37,250 bases of DNA from an uncultured Oscillospiraceae bacterium (GCA_900543305.1 UQQZ01000020.1:1-37250), one strand, 5' to 3'. Positions 25,087 to 33,191 are shown, counted from the first letter of the stretch. Program-made: numbers and translations. The notes: generated by a model from the letters alone, not told the origin.

Positions 25087-25124
25087 AAAAGCTGTTCCCC
25101 AGAGCGAGAGGGAACAGCTTTTTT
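25087..25124. terminator. Bidirectional terminator after the aminotransferase
   Basis: AAAAGCTGTTCCC pairs with GGGAACAGCTTTT around a ten-base loop and is followed by a T-run. It separates two convergent genes. Confidence 0.9.
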
Positions 25125-25154
25125 CATGTTTATCATGTTTCTTTCAAAAGGAAA

Positions 25155-26273
25155 TCAATTTTCCACCGTTTCTGGAGTCTTGGAAGGGGGCTGGGGTTCT
25201 GTGGAAGACTTTTCCACCAAGGGCGGGAACGCTCCCGTCTCCCGAAAGGCAGTGTAGATGGTACATAAACCCAGCACATAAAAGAGGATCCAAATACTTT
25301 TCCCCACCAAAGAAAAATAAATGGCAGCCAAAGGAACCAGCGGATGCAACCGAATGGTGGAAGAAACCAGTTTGGGTTCCACAATTTGCCGGATACAGGT
25401 GATGACCAGCCAACCGATCAGCAGGCCCAATGCTTTCGCGTATTGGCCAATGAGGATTTGATAAATCATCAGGGGAATGAGCACAAATCCGGGACCAAAT
25501 ACCGGCAACACGTCGGCCACCGCAGTGAGGATTCCCGTAAGAAACGGATAGGGGAGACCGAGAACCGACAGAATTACACAGGTCTCACAAAAGGTGAGAA
25601 AATACAAAAACAAATAAGAGAACAGATATTTTCGCCCGGTGCCTTCCGAGTGCTTTACGGCTGTTTTGACATGGAACGCCACTGTTTCCGTAAAAAATTC
25701 TTTTCCCCAGGAGAGAAGAGAATTCATGTCCCTGGCAAGGAAAAAAGCCGCGCAAACGGTTACAAGAAGCAACGTAAAAATGGTGGGCACAGAGGTTAGT
25801 ACCTGGAGCAATGTACCCAGGAAACCTACCACGAGATCAAGACTGTTCTGCAAAGCCTGCATCAGTTCTTCTCTATGCTTATTGAAAAAAGTTAGGTCTA
25901 ACTGACTTCCTAACCGCTTAATTTCTTGCAAAACCTTTGTGACCGGCTCGGAAAAGGCAGCGAAGTCATTTTCCGAAATCCGTTCCAAAAAGGAAGTGAT
26001 TTCCCTGGTTGCAAGGATCCCCAGGATAACCAAAAGGCTGCCAATTCCCACAAGGGCTAAAATCGTTGCTAGCAAGGAGGCGGTTCCCCTAGACCATGGA
26101 AGCCGCTTTTGAAAAAAGGAAATCACCGGCTGCAATGCCAATGCCAAAAGGAATCCCAAAAGAAATGGAAGCGTATATAAAAACGTTTTTACCCAGAGGA
26201 CAAACAGGATGGAATAGGCTACAAAAAAGAAAAAAAGGGGGGACAGGCGTTTCCAACGTTTTGTTTGAAACAT
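25155..26273 (-). CDS. AI-2E family membrane protein, YtvI-like
   Basis: This polytopic membrane protein belongs to the AI-2E/PerM family. The best fit is the sporulation integral membrane protein YtvI subgroup. It has paired helices at the N-terminus, a polar middle domain (about residues 85-150) and several C-terminal helices. The conserved ADVLPVFGPG, and RQIVEPKLVSSTIRLHPL near the end, are family motifs. A Pro/Ser/Glu tail ends the 372-residue protein. The start is set by AGGAGG seven bases before ATG 26273; another ATG two codons earlier abuts that site. Whether it acts in sporulation or transport is not shown here. Confidence 0.8.
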   Translation of the reverse strand: MFQTKRWKRLSPLFFFFVAYSILFVLWVKTFLYTLPFLLGFLLALALQPVISFFQKRLPWSRGTASLLATILALVGIGSLLVILGILATREITSFLERISENDFAAFSEPVTKVLQEIKRLGSQLDLTFFNKHREELMQALQNSLDLVVGFLGTLLQVLTSVPTIFTLLLVTVCAAFFLARDMNSLLSWGKEFFTETVAFHVKTAVKHSEGTGRKYLFSYLFLYFLTFCETCVILSVLGLPYPFLTGILTAVADVLPVFGPGFVLIPLMIYQILIGQYAKALGLLIGWLVITCIRQIVEPKLVSSTIRLHPLVPLAAIYFSLVGKSIWILFYVLGLCTIYTAFRETGAFPPLVEKSSTEPQPPSKTPETVEN

Positions 26274-26351
26274 TCCCATCCCTCCTGATCAGATCCTTCG
26301 AACTACAGGATTAGTATGGTTTATTTTCCGAGATCTAAGCATTTCCGGAAC

Positions 26352-26379
26352 AAAAAAATCCCCGCTTCCAACGGCGGGG
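26352..26379 (-). terminator. Terminator of the XRE regulator gene
   Basis: The stem CCCCGC / GCGGGG has an eight-base loop. Read on the minus strand it is followed by ATTTTTTT. It lies just after the stop at 26384. Confidence 0.85.
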
Positions 26380-26383
26380 GGCA

Positions 26384-26635
26384 TTATTTTTCATTACCGG
26401 TCAAAAGCCAGTAGACGGAGACATTCAAAATATCCGACAGCGCCAGCAGTTCAAAATCGGTGACAAACCGAATTTGGCCTTCCAGTTTGGAAAGGCCCGA
26501 GGCATTTAAATCCACACCCCGCACCTGGAGTTGGGCCAGTAATTCTTTCTGTTTCATGCCTTGGCTTTTTCTGGCCGCCTCCACTCTGGCACCAATGAGG
26601 TTTTTATTGCCCAAAGGTTGGCTCCGCAGCCGCAT
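26384..26635 (-). CDS. Small XRE-type helix-turn-helix regulator
   Basis: The 83-residue protein is essentially one lambda-repressor-like HTH domain. It reads IGARVEAARKSQGMKQKELLAQL, then the recognition-helix region LNASGLSKLEGQIR, then LLALSDILNVSVYWLLTG. There is no effector domain. ATG 26635 is chosen because GGGAGGGG lies about seven bases upstream; an ATG 24 bases earlier lacks such a site. It is transcribed away from the nicotinate phosphoribosyltransferase gene across a 254-base region with promoters on both strands. Its target is unknown. Confidence 0.82.
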   Translation of the reverse strand: MRLRSQPLGNKNLIGARVEAARKSQGMKQKELLAQLQVRGVDLNASGLSKLEGQIRFVTDFELLALSDILNVSVYWLLTGNEK

Positions 26636-26677
26636 CTCACTTCCCCTCCCAGTATACATAATATCAAACTTTCCTAC

Positions 26678-26706
26678 ATTATAAGAAATGACTGGAGAAA
26701 AATCAA
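26678..26706 (-). promoter_or_regulatory. Promoter of the XRE regulator gene
   Basis: On the minus strand TTGATT (26706-26701) and a perfect TATAAT (26683-26678) are separated by 17 bases. Confidence 0.72.
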
Positions 26707-26827
26707 TGGGATTTTACGAATTATTTCAAGAAAACGCCTTGAAGATCCACAATTTTTTTCGCAAATAAAAATATCTTTTTACATCTTGACGGAAAGTAAA
26801 ATAATTGCTGTACTTTTGCCACAAAAC

Positions 26828-26836
26828 TGCTATAAT
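26828..26836 (+). promoter_or_regulatory. Extended -10 promoter element of pncB
   Basis: TGCTATAAT is a perfect extended -10 box, 53 bases before the start codon. No good -35 is found at 16-18 bases; TTGCTG at 26805-26810 is 20 bases away. Confidence 0.6.
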
Positions 26837-26889
26837 AAGTAAGACCAAGTGCGGCCATTTCAAAGTATGAACACAGGGGATGTGCGATT

Positions 26890-28344
26890 ATGAACAAGTC
26901 CTTCCAAGAACCCAATCTGACAATGCTCACAGACTTCTATGAGCTGACTATGGCAAACGGTTATTTTGCCAACGGATTTAAGGACACTATCTGCTACTTT
27001 GACATGTTCTTCCGCAAGGTGCCCGATAAGGGTGGCTTTGCCATTATGGCTGGTGTGGAGCAGTTGGTGGACTATCTCAAAAACTTAAGATTCACCGACG
27101 AGGATATTGAGTTTCTCCATTCCAAGCATATTTTTAGCCGGGAGTTTCTGGATTATTTGCGCAACTTTCGTTTTAGCTGCGATGTGTGGGCCATCCCCGA
27201 GGGAACTCCGATTTTCCCGGGAGAACCCATTGTCACAGTGCGGGGCCCTGCCATTCAGGCTCAATTTGTGGAGACCATGTTGCTTTTGTGCATCAATCAC
27301 CAGAGCTTGATCGCCACGAAAGCAAACCGAATTGTCCGCGCTGCCCAAGGACGGGCGGTGATGGAATTCGGCTCCCGCCGGGCTCAGGGCTTCGACGGAG
27401 CAATGCTGGGAGCTCGTGCCGCCTACATTGGCGGATGTGTAGGCACAGCCTGCACCATCAGCGATCAGAGTTACGGTGTTCCTGCCCTGGGAACCATGGC
27501 TCACAGCTGGGTCCAGCTTTTCCCCAGTGAGTACGATGCCTTTAAAGCCTATGCGGAGTCTTATCCTGGAAACTGTGTGCTGTTGGTAGACACCTATAAC
27601 GTGCTGAAATCCGGCGTTCCCAACGCCATCAAGGTTTTCAATGAAGTCCTGGTACCGCAAGGGTTCCGCCCCGCTGGTATCCGGATTGACAGCGGCGACA
27701 TCACCTATCTTTCCCGGAAAGCCCGGAAGATGCTGGACGATGCCGGTTTTGAGGATTGTCCCATCTGCGCCTCCAACTCTTTGGATGAATATATCATCCG
27801 CGATATGTTGGTTCAGGGTGCAAAAGTGGATTCTTTCGGTGTGGGTGAACGGCTGATCACCTCTTCTTCCGAACCTGTATTCGGCGGTGTGTACAAGTTG
27901 GCTGCCGTGGAAGACCAGGAAGGACATATCATTCCCAAGATCAAGATCAGCGAAAACGTGTCCAAGATTACCACCCCCTGCTTCAAGAGCGTGTGGCGCT
28001 TGTTCGATAAGGAAACGGATAAGGCCATTGCCGACGTTATCACACTCCACGATGAGGTGATTGACGACGAAAAGCCTTACACCATCTTTGACCCGGAGCA
28101 TACCTGGAAACGGAAAACCGTCGAGAACTTCACAGCGGTATCCTTGCTCCAGCCCATTTTCAAGGGCGGAGAATGTGTCTATACGCCCCGGGCTCTAAAT
28201 GCCATTAAAGCCTATTGTATGGCACAGGTAGACTCCCTTTGGGAAGAAGTTACCCGGTTTGAAAATCCCCATAATTACTATGTGGATCTTTCCCAGAAAT
28301 TGTGGGATGAAAAGAACCGGATGCTTTCCGAAAAAAACTATTGA
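26890..28344 (+). CDS. pncB: Nicotinate phosphoribosyltransferase
   Basis: NAPRTase makes nicotinate mononucleotide from nicotinate and PRPP with ATP hydrolysis, the first step of NAD salvage. The N-terminal MLTDFYELTMANGYF is diagnostic. Further motifs are FGSRRAQGFDGAM, GTMAHSWVQ with the expected phosphohistidine at H205, IRIDSGDI, and FGVGERLITSSSEPVFGGVYKL. At 484 residues it has the length of the longer Gram-positive form. Only a weak AGGGGA lies before ATG 26890. Its TGA stop is part of the rnpB -35 box. Confidence 0.94.
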   Translation: MNKSFQEPNLTMLTDFYELTMANGYFANGFKDTICYFDMFFRKVPDKGGFAIMAGVEQLVDYLKNLRFTDEDIEFLHSKHIFSREFLDYLRNFRFSCDVWAIPEGTPIFPGEPIVTVRGPAIQAQFVETMLLLCINHQSLIATKANRIVRAAQGRAVMEFGSRRAQGFDGAMLGARAAYIGGCVGTACTISDQSYGVPALGTMAHSWVQLFPSEYDAFKAYAESYPGNCVLLVDTYNVLKSGVPNAIKVFNEVLVPQGFRPAGIRIDSGDITYLSRKARKMLDDAGFEDCPICASNSLDEYIIRDMLVQGAKVDSFGVGERLITSSSEPVFGGVYKLAAVEDQEGHIIPKIKISENVSKITTPCFKSVWRLFDKETDKAIADVITLHDEVIDDEKPYTIFDPEHTWKRKTVENFTAVSLLQPIFKGGECVYTPRALNAIKAYCMAQVDSLWEEVTRFENPHNYYVDLSQKLWDEKNRMLSEKNY

Positions 28345-28369
28345 CAGAGAGAAACCTCTCTTTTACAAT
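28341..28369 (+). promoter_or_regulatory. rnpB promoter, overlapping the pncB stop and an inverted repeat
   Basis: A perfect TTGACA (28341-28346) and TACAAT (28364-28369) are separated by 17 bases. The predicted start falls at the first base of RNase P RNA. The -35 includes the pncB stop codon. AGAGAG-AAAC-CTCTCT (28346-28361) fills the spacer, and CTATTG/CAATAG flank it. The hairpin with its TTTT may also end pncB transcripts. Confidence 0.85.
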
Positions 28370-28376
28370 AGTCAAC

Positions 28377-28725
28377 ATGTGAGCAGGCTGGACGGTCGCG
28401 GGCGGAGCGCGAAAGCACCCGTCTGAGGAAAGTCCGAGCTCCTCAGGGCAAGGATAACGGCTAACCGCCGCCGGGGGCGACCCTAGGGAAAGTGCAACAG
28501 AGAGATACCGCCGGGATTTCCCGGTAAGGATGGAAAGGCGAGGTAAGAGCTCACCGGCGCGTGGGAGACCACGCGGCCCTGTAAACCCTATCCGGAGCAA
28601 CACCGTGGAGGAACATGAAGCGTAGCCCTGCGCGTTCCGAGGAGGTGGCGTGAGCCTGGACGGCAACGCCAGGCCAAGATAGATGACGGTCCACGACAGA
28701 ACTCGGCTTATAGGCCTGGTCACAT
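28377..28725 (+). ncRNA. rnpB: RNase P RNA, bacterial type A
   Basis: This is the catalytic RNA that matures tRNA 5' ends. The ends pair as helix P1 (ATGTGA at 28377-28382 with TCACAT at 28720-28725, continuing CAGG/CCTG). The conserved GAGGAAAGTCCGAGCTC lies near the 5' end. GTGCAACAGAGAG, GGTAAGGATGGAAAGGCG and ACAGAACTCGGCTTA lie in the expected order. The whole is about 349 bases. The P12-like region GGTAAGAGCTCACC fits type A. The ends are inferred from P1 and the promoter and could be off by a few bases. Confidence 0.95.
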
Positions 28726-28761
28726 CTTTTGAAAAGGACGGGGGATTTTCCCCTATCAAAA

Positions 28762-28796
28762 AACTCCTGGAAAGAAATTCTTTCCAGGAGTTTTTC
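28762..28796. terminator. Terminator after rnpB
   Basis: The 13-base stem AACTCCTGGAAAG / CTTTCCAGGAGTT encloses a five-base loop and is followed by TTTTT. The A-run before it allows use from the minus-strand genes as well. Confidence 0.92.
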
Positions 28797-28801
28797 CTAT
28801 C

Positions 28802-29239
28802 CTATTTTCTTGTTCCGGTAAACGTAAGAGTGTATTCCTTGGGAAAGGATATCACCAATGTGGGAAGTTGTTCCCCTGTATGAAACTCCGTGTAGGAACA
28901 CACGGCGTATCCCCATCCCAGATCTTTGATTTCCATCTCGTAAAGCCGGCCCTCTGGATTCTGTTGGGTTTGCCGGTAAGTTCCCTTGGCGGTTATGGCT
29001 TGGGAAGAAAGGGTGATCATCCCATCTTGAGCCTCGCAGAAAAGAGAGAGCTTCTCCGCATTGGGATATTGAGTTGAGTCCTCCGAACTACAGGCAATCA
29101 CATTTCCATTTTGGTCCTGGGCCGTGGTTAACGTCCAGGAATAGTCTTCCAGCCTGAGGACGCTTTGGTAAGAGGCAACCACCAGGATGACCAACAAGAG
29201 TAATGCCATCCCCAGAGTGAGCGCTGTTTGTTTTTTCAT
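28802..29239 (-). CDS. Hypothetical membrane-anchored protein of a PadR cassette
   Basis: I do not recognise the family. The 145-residue protein has one N-terminal hydrophobic segment (about residues 8-25). The rest is probably extracellular and beta-rich, with three cysteines (IACSSE, LFCEAQ, AVCSYT). There is no lipobox. GAAGGGGTGAG before ATG 29239 supports the start; upstream in-frame codons lack a ribosome binding site. It follows the HAAS-domain gene by four bases and ends the PadR operon. It may be an envelope component controlled with its neighbours. Confidence 0.7.
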   Translation of the reverse strand: MKKQTALTLGMALLLLVILVVASYQSVLRLEDYSWTLTTAQDQNGNVIACSSEDSTQYPNAEKLSLFCEAQDGMITLSSQAITAKGTYRQTQQNPEGRLYEMEIKDLGWGYAVCSYTEFHTGEQLPTLVISFPKEYTLTFTGTRK

Positions 29240-29243
29240 AGGC

Positions 29244-29684
29244 TCACCCCTTCCACAACCGGTATAAACGGAAGGCAAACCAAACGGCACATACCAGCCC
29301 CACCGCTGCCAGGATCAACAAAAGGGGAGAGAAGTCAACCCCACCGGCTACCTGAATGGAAGTACTGCTCTGACCCCAACCGATGGCATTGGCTGGAACC
29401 CAAAAATTCAGAGTGGAGAGAAACAGAATCACAGCTCCCACACACAGCACGCAAGAAAGAATAAGTCCCAGAAGGAATCCTTTCCCGGACCGTTTCTCCA
29501 AAGGAGCTTCCACCTCCCGGGCGTATTCTTGGGGGTCGCCCAACCTAGCAATCACTTGATTTTCCGATTCTCCGTGCTCTAGTGCAGAGGCAAAGATTTC
29601 TTGCAAATCCCGCAGCACTTCCCGCTTTTGTTTTCTGGGCAGGGAAAGATGATGGGCTACCTGTCGGATATATTGTTCTTTCAT
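29244..29684 (-). CDS. HAAS/DUF1700-like membrane protein
   Basis: The N-terminal 60-70 residues (MKEQYIRQVAHHLSLP, then EVLRDLQEIFASALEHG, then IARLGDPQEYARE) match the HAAS/DUF1700 signalling domain found next to PadR regulators. Two membrane segments follow at about residues 71-95 and 118-140. The protein has 146 residues. AAGGAG lies nine bases before ATG 29684, and the ATG overlaps the padR stop as ATGA. In this type of cassette the regulator controls membrane or envelope functions. The molecular role is unknown. Confidence 0.78.
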   Translation of the reverse strand: MKEQYIRQVAHHLSLPRKQKREVLRDLQEIFASALEHGESENQVIARLGDPQEYAREVEAPLEKRSGKGFLLGLILSCVLCVGAVILFLSTLNFWVPANAIGWGQSSTSIQVAGGVDFSPLLLILAAVGLVCAVWFAFRLYRLWKG

Positions 29685-30037
29685 TTCGTTGACTCCTTCC
29701 ACTGGGCAATAAACCCATCTACACAGCGGGTATATTCTCCCCAAAACGTTGTGAGCTCTTCTAAAGTGTTCCGGCCTTTTTCGGTGATGGAATAATACTT
29801 TTTAGTTCCGCCATTGGCCGCTGCGGGAGCAAGTCGGGCAACCACCAGCCCTGCTTCCTGCAAACGGTACAAGATAGGGTAAATGGTTCCCTCCTTGGCG
29901 TATCCCCAAATTCCGGCACCACTCTCGTTGAGGCATGTGAGGATTTCGTAGCCATATGTTTCCTTCCGGGCAATCAAACACAGGAGAATCATTTCTAAGG
30001 ATCCCTTCTTAAACTGCTGCACATACCGGCTTTCCAC
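29681..30037 (-). CDS. PadR-family transcriptional regulator
   Basis: PadR proteins are dimeric winged-helix repressors. The 118-residue protein has the typical start FKKGSLEMILLCLIARKE. YGYEI and GTIYPILYRLQEAGLV (recognition-wing region) follow, then KYYSITEKGR and a short C-terminal dimerisation helix. GTG 30037 is preferred because AAGGAG is seven bases upstream; ATG 30055 lacks a site. It is the first gene of a three-gene minus-strand operon and has a perfect palindrome in its promoter, so autorepression is likely. Confidence 0.92.
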   Translation of the reverse strand: MESRYVQQFKKGSLEMILLCLIARKETYGYEILTCLNESGAGIWGYAKEGTIYPILYRLQEAGLVVARLAPAAANGGTKKYYSITEKGRNTLEELTTFWGEYTRCVDGFIAQWKESTK

Positions 30038-30064
30038 GTGGTTGCTCCTTTCCATTACTATTTA

Positions 30065-30081
30065 GCAATACTAAGTATTGC
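30065..30081. promoter_or_regulatory. Candidate PadR operator
   Basis: GCAATACTAAGTATTGC is a perfect dyad with a one-base centre. It contains ATACT/AGTAT half-sites like those of known PadR-family operators. It begins at the predicted transcription start of the operon. Confidence 0.7.
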
Positions 30082-30087
30082 GCTTTT

Positions 30088-30116
30088 AGTATAAGCCCGC
30101 GCTGAGAAAAAGTCAA
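30088..30116 (-). promoter_or_regulatory. Promoter of the padR operon
   Basis: On the minus strand TTGACT (30116-30111) and TATACT (30093-30088) are separated by 17 bases. The operator lies directly downstream. Confidence 0.82.
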
Positions 30117-30125
30117 GGAAAATAG

Positions 30126-30154
30126 AAAAAGGACGTCGCTGGACGTCCTTTTTC
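30126..30154. terminator. Terminator of the nitroreductase gene
   Basis: AAAAAGGACGTC pairs with GACGTCCTTTTT around the four-base loop GCTG. It lies 13 bases past the nitroreductase stop and upstream of the padR promoter. Confidence 0.92.
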
Positions 30155-30166
30155 TGGCGGGAAGAA

Positions 30167-30880
30167 TCAATTGCGTCCTTCCCAGTTTTTCAGGATTTCT
30201 TCCGAAGATCGAGCCATCTCTTGGGCAAAATCAGAGATATACTTGCGCTTGTAGAACGCCTGCGCCTTTTGGTCATCGTAATATTCCTGGAGTTCCTCGT
30301 CGGTCAGATCATGGTACCCGTTTTCAAAAACAATCATCTTCTGGGGAAAACGAGATGTTTGAGGACGGTCTTTTTGCTGCTGGGTGGGATACCCGAATAC
30401 CAGCATGGAAACCGGCGCCACAAACTGGGGAAGATGGAACATTTCCCGGTGCTGTTCCCACTGCTCGATAATATCCCCGATATAGCAGGAACCAATTCCC
30501 AAACTTTCCGCCGCCACACAGGCCGCATGGGCAGCAATTACCGTATCATTGGTAGCCAAGATCAGGTCGCTGAGCCGGGGATTGGGCACATTTTCACAGC
30601 CAGCCTGATGGAACTTTCGAACCCAGCGGCGATAATCCGCCAAAAAAACCAAAACCATCGGGGCAGAGGCAATAAAGGGCTGATGGTCGCAAGTCACAGC
30701 CAACTTGTCCTTGAGAGCTTGGTCCGTCACATCCAGAATGGAATAGAGCATGGAGTTGCCTGCAGTCGGAGCCCGCATGGCAGCTGAAAGAATTGCCTGT
30801 TTTTCTTCCGGACCGATGGGACGATCTTCAAAAACACGAACAGACTTCCGTTTCATCAAAACTTCTAAGGTTTCGTTCAT
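30167..30880 (-). CDS. Nitroreductase-family flavoprotein
   Basis: Members use FMN and NAD(P)H to reduce nitro compounds, quinones or flavins. The FMN-binding start is RKSVRVFEDRP, with AAMRAPTAGNSMLYSIL and the later GIGSCYIGDI typical of the family. The C-terminus carries an extra basic/acidic tail beyond the core. The protein is 237 residues. ATG 30880 has GGGAGG nine bases upstream; longer in-frame starts extend through the promoter and are rejected. It is transcribed alone. The substrate is unknown. Confidence 0.87.
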   Translation of the reverse strand: MNETLEVLMKRKSVRVFEDRPIGPEEKQAILSAAMRAPTAGNSMLYSILDVTDQALKDKLAVTCDHQPFIASAPMVLVFLADYRRWVRKFHQAGCENVPNPRLSDLILATNDTVIAAHAACVAAESLGIGSCYIGDIIEQWEQHREMFHLPQFVAPVSMLVFGYPTQQQKDRPQTSRFPQKMIVFENGYHDLTDEELQEYYDDQKAQAFYKRKYISDFAQEMARSSEEILKNWEGRN

Positions 30881-30913
30881 GGTATAATCCCTCCCACTAA
30901 AAATTACTTTCAC

Positions 30914-30942
30914 AGTATACCATGATAGAAGATCTCTGTAAA
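30914..30942 (-). promoter_or_regulatory. Promoter of the nitroreductase gene
   Basis: On the minus strand TTTACA (30942-30937) and TATACT (30919-30914) are separated by 17 bases. Confidence 0.75.
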
Positions 30943-31010
30943 GAAAAACAGTGGCCCGGTGAAAGTACTTCCATTTCGCCAAAAAACAGCCTTTGTTTTA
31001 TAAAAAGCCT

Positions 31011-31039
31011 TTGCAAAAAGGAGGTAAGTGGGTTATAAT
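31011..31039 (+). promoter_or_regulatory. Promoter of the second oxidoreductase/isomerase pair
   Basis: TTGCAA at 31011-31016 and a perfect TATAAT at 31034-31039 are separated by 17 bases. An AGGAGG within the spacer has no start codon to serve and is probably chance. Confidence 0.75.
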
Positions 31040-31100
31040 CTCGGTAAAGCAGCATTGGTCGTCCAGGGCGGCCACAATCTTTGCAAAGGAGTGTATTGAA

Positions 31101-32153
31101 ATGAAAGTTGCTGTTATCGGCTGCGGCACCATTGCCAACGCAGCTCACATCCCCTCTTATATGAATAACTCTGAAGCGGAAATCAAGTATTTCTGTGACA
31201 TCATTCCTGAGCGTGCCCAGGCAGCGGTAGAAAAGTACGGCTGCGGCACTGCTGTGGTAGATTATCATGACGTGTTAAAGGATCCCGAAGTGGAAGCGGT
31301 GTCCGTTTGCACCCCCAACAATGTCCATCCCCAGATCGCCATGGACGCCCTCCGTGCGGGGAAAAATGTACTGTGCGAAAAGCCTGCTGCCCGTACTTAT
31401 GCAGAAGCTTTGGAGATGCAAAAAGTCCAGCATGAAACCGGCAAAGTCTTAAATATTGGCGTGGTGAACCGGTTTAATGTTGGCGTTAACCGGATTAAGG
31501 AATATATCGACCAGGGCAAGCTGGGCAACATCCATCATGTGTATGTAAGCTTCCGGGCCTATCGTTCCATTCCCGGTTTGGGCGGTGCCTTTACCACCAA
31601 AGCCATCGCAGGCGGCGGCGCACTGATTGACTGGGGCGTCCATTACTTGGATATTGTCATGTACTGCTGCGGGGATCCCAAAGTGAAAACCGTCACTGGG
31701 GAAACCTTCTGCAAACTGGGCAAAGACATGGAAAACTATGTTTACACCGACATGTGGGCAGGACCTCCCAAATACGATGGAGTGTATGATGTGGACGATT
31801 CTGTCACCGGCATGATCCGCACTGAGGGCCCTGTGATCACCTTAAATGGCGCCTGGGCTCAGAATATCGGGGAAGAGGACCGCTACATTGACTTCATGGG
31901 GGACAAGGGTGGAATCCGTCTCCAATACGGCAGCGACTTTACCGTATATACCACCGAAAACGGCGCTTTGGTCAACTACACGCCCAAGTTCCAGAGCACA
32001 GACATGTTCCAGAACGAAATTGACGCCTTCATCGACTGCATCAAAACCGGCAAAAAACTGCCGTCCCATATTGACACTGTCATTGTCACGGCCGAAATGA
32101 TGCAGGCTATCTATGATTCCGCAGAACAGCATCGTGAAATCGTACTGGAGTAA
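31101..32153 (+). CDS. Gfo/Idh/MocA-family oxidoreductase (second copy)
   Basis: The NAD(P)-binding start is MKVAVIGCGTIANAAHIPSY, and the catalytic-lysine motif is LCEKPAART. The substrate domain contains GGGALIDWGVHYLDI, whose Asp-Trp-Gly-x-His pattern is common in the family. The protein has 350 residues. AAAGGAG is nine bases before ATG 31101; the reading frame is open further upstream but would run through the promoter. A sugar isomerase-like gene follows after 24 bases, so a shared sugar or inositol pathway is likely. It differs clearly from the oxidoreductase at 12172-13167. Confidence 0.88.
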   Translation: MKVAVIGCGTIANAAHIPSYMNNSEAEIKYFCDIIPERAQAAVEKYGCGTAVVDYHDVLKDPEVEAVSVCTPNNVHPQIAMDALRAGKNVLCEKPAARTYAEALEMQKVQHETGKVLNIGVVNRFNVGVNRIKEYIDQGKLGNIHHVYVSFRAYRSIPGLGGAFTTKAIAGGGALIDWGVHYLDIVMYCCGDPKVKTVTGETFCKLGKDMENYVYTDMWAGPPKYDGVYDVDDSVTGMIRTEGPVITLNGAWAQNIGEEDRYIDFMGDKGGIRLQYGSDFTVYTTENGALVNYTPKFQSTDMFQNEIDAFIDCIKTGKKLPSHIDTVIVTAEMMQAIYDSAEQHREIVLE

Positions 32154-32177
32154 GCGATAAGAGAGGAGTAAATGCTT

Positions 32178-33020
32178 ATGTATCCTTTTTCCATTGGCGT
32201 AATGTTGGATTCCTTCCGGACGGACGTCAACACCGCATTGGATAAAGCCCAGGCTCTGGGAGCCAAGGGGATCCAAGTTTATGCTACCCGGGGAGACATG
32301 TCTCCCAAAGAAATGACTCCCGAACGCCGTCGGGAATTCCTCAAGGCGGTAAAAGATCATGGCATGGTCATTTCCGCCCTCTGTGGGGATTTAGGCCAAG
32401 GCTTTGTCCATCCAGAAAAAAATCCGGAGTTAATTGAGGAGTCCAAGCGGATTTTGGACCTTGCCAAAGATCTGGAAACCGATGTGGTCACCACTCATAT
32501 CGGCGTTGTGCCGGAAGACCCCACCCATCCTCGTTATGGGATCATGCAGGAGGCATGTGGTCAGCTGGCAGCATATGCAGATTCTTTAAAGGCTCACTTT
32601 GCCATTGAGACCGGTCCTGAAAAAGCCGCCACTCTGAAAGGCTTTTTGGATGGTTTGCACTCTACGGGCGTTGCAGTCAATCTGGACCCTGCAAATTTTG
32701 TCATGGTCACCGGGGATGACCCCGTTCAGGCCGTGTACACTTTGAAAGATTACATTGTCCACACCCATGCAAAAGATGGCCGTCGCCTGTACTATGTGGA
32801 CCCTGAGGTTCTGTACGGCATGGTGGAATCGGAGATGCTCTCAGACAATTCTTTTATCGAACTGCCTCTGGGCCAAGGTGATGTGGATTTCCCCAATTAC
32901 CTGAAAGCTTTGAACGAGATCGGGTTTACCGGCTTCCTGACCATCGAACGGGAAGTGGGGGATGACCCGGAAAAAGACATTGGAATGGCCGTCCGCTTCC
33001 TGGAAGACCTGATCCGGTAA
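32178..33020 (+). CDS. Sugar phosphate isomerase/epimerase (second copy)
   Basis: A TIM-barrel protein of the AP endonuclease 2/xylose isomerase-like family. Expected metal ligands are Glu in FAIETGPE, Asp in VNLDPANF, His in VHTHAKDGR and Glu in LTIEREVG. The protein has 280 residues. GAGGAG at 32163-32168 is nine bases before ATG 32178; an ATG two codons earlier is too close to it. It forms a two-gene operon with the preceding oxidoreductase and is followed by a terminator. Confidence 0.86.
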   Translation: MYPFSIGVMLDSFRTDVNTALDKAQALGAKGIQVYATRGDMSPKEMTPERRREFLKAVKDHGMVISALCGDLGQGFVHPEKNPELIEESKRILDLAKDLETDVVTTHIGVVPEDPTHPRYGIMQEACGQLAAYADSLKAHFAIETGPEKAATLKGFLDGLHSTGVAVNLDPANFVMVTGDDPVQAVYTLKDYIVHTHAKDGRRLYYVDPEVLYGMVESEMLSDNSFIELPLGQGDVDFPNYLKALNEIGFTGFLTIEREVGDDPEKDIGMAVRFLEDLIR

Positions 33021-33026
33021 ATTGTG

Positions 33027-33065
33027 AAAAAGGCGCTCTCACCTAGTGTTGGGAGTGCCTTTTTT
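33027..33065 (+). terminator. Terminator after the second isomerase gene
   Basis: A 14-pair stem with two G-T pairs (AAAAAGGCGCTCTC / GGGAGTGCCTTTTT) and a ten-base loop ends in a T-run. Confidence 0.88.
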
Positions 33066-33076
33066 AGGGAAACGGG

Positions 33077-33105
33077 TTGTAAAACTCGGGTTTTTGTGGT
33101 AGAAT
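33077..33105 (+). promoter_or_regulatory. Promoter of the YitT-family gene
   Basis: TTGTAA at 33077-33082 and TAGAAT at 33100-33105 are separated by 17 bases. Confidence 0.65.
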
Positions 33106-33191
33106 CGCAACGGTTTTGAGGACACATGGGTGTTTCTTGATTGAGAAATACAGTTCTCAAAAAATATGGATTGTTGAGGGCGATGGATACT

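Noticed and set aside
28250..28759. Minus-strand open frame across rnpB
   Set aside because: It overlaps the structured RNase P RNA and the pncB end, and nothing supports a protein.
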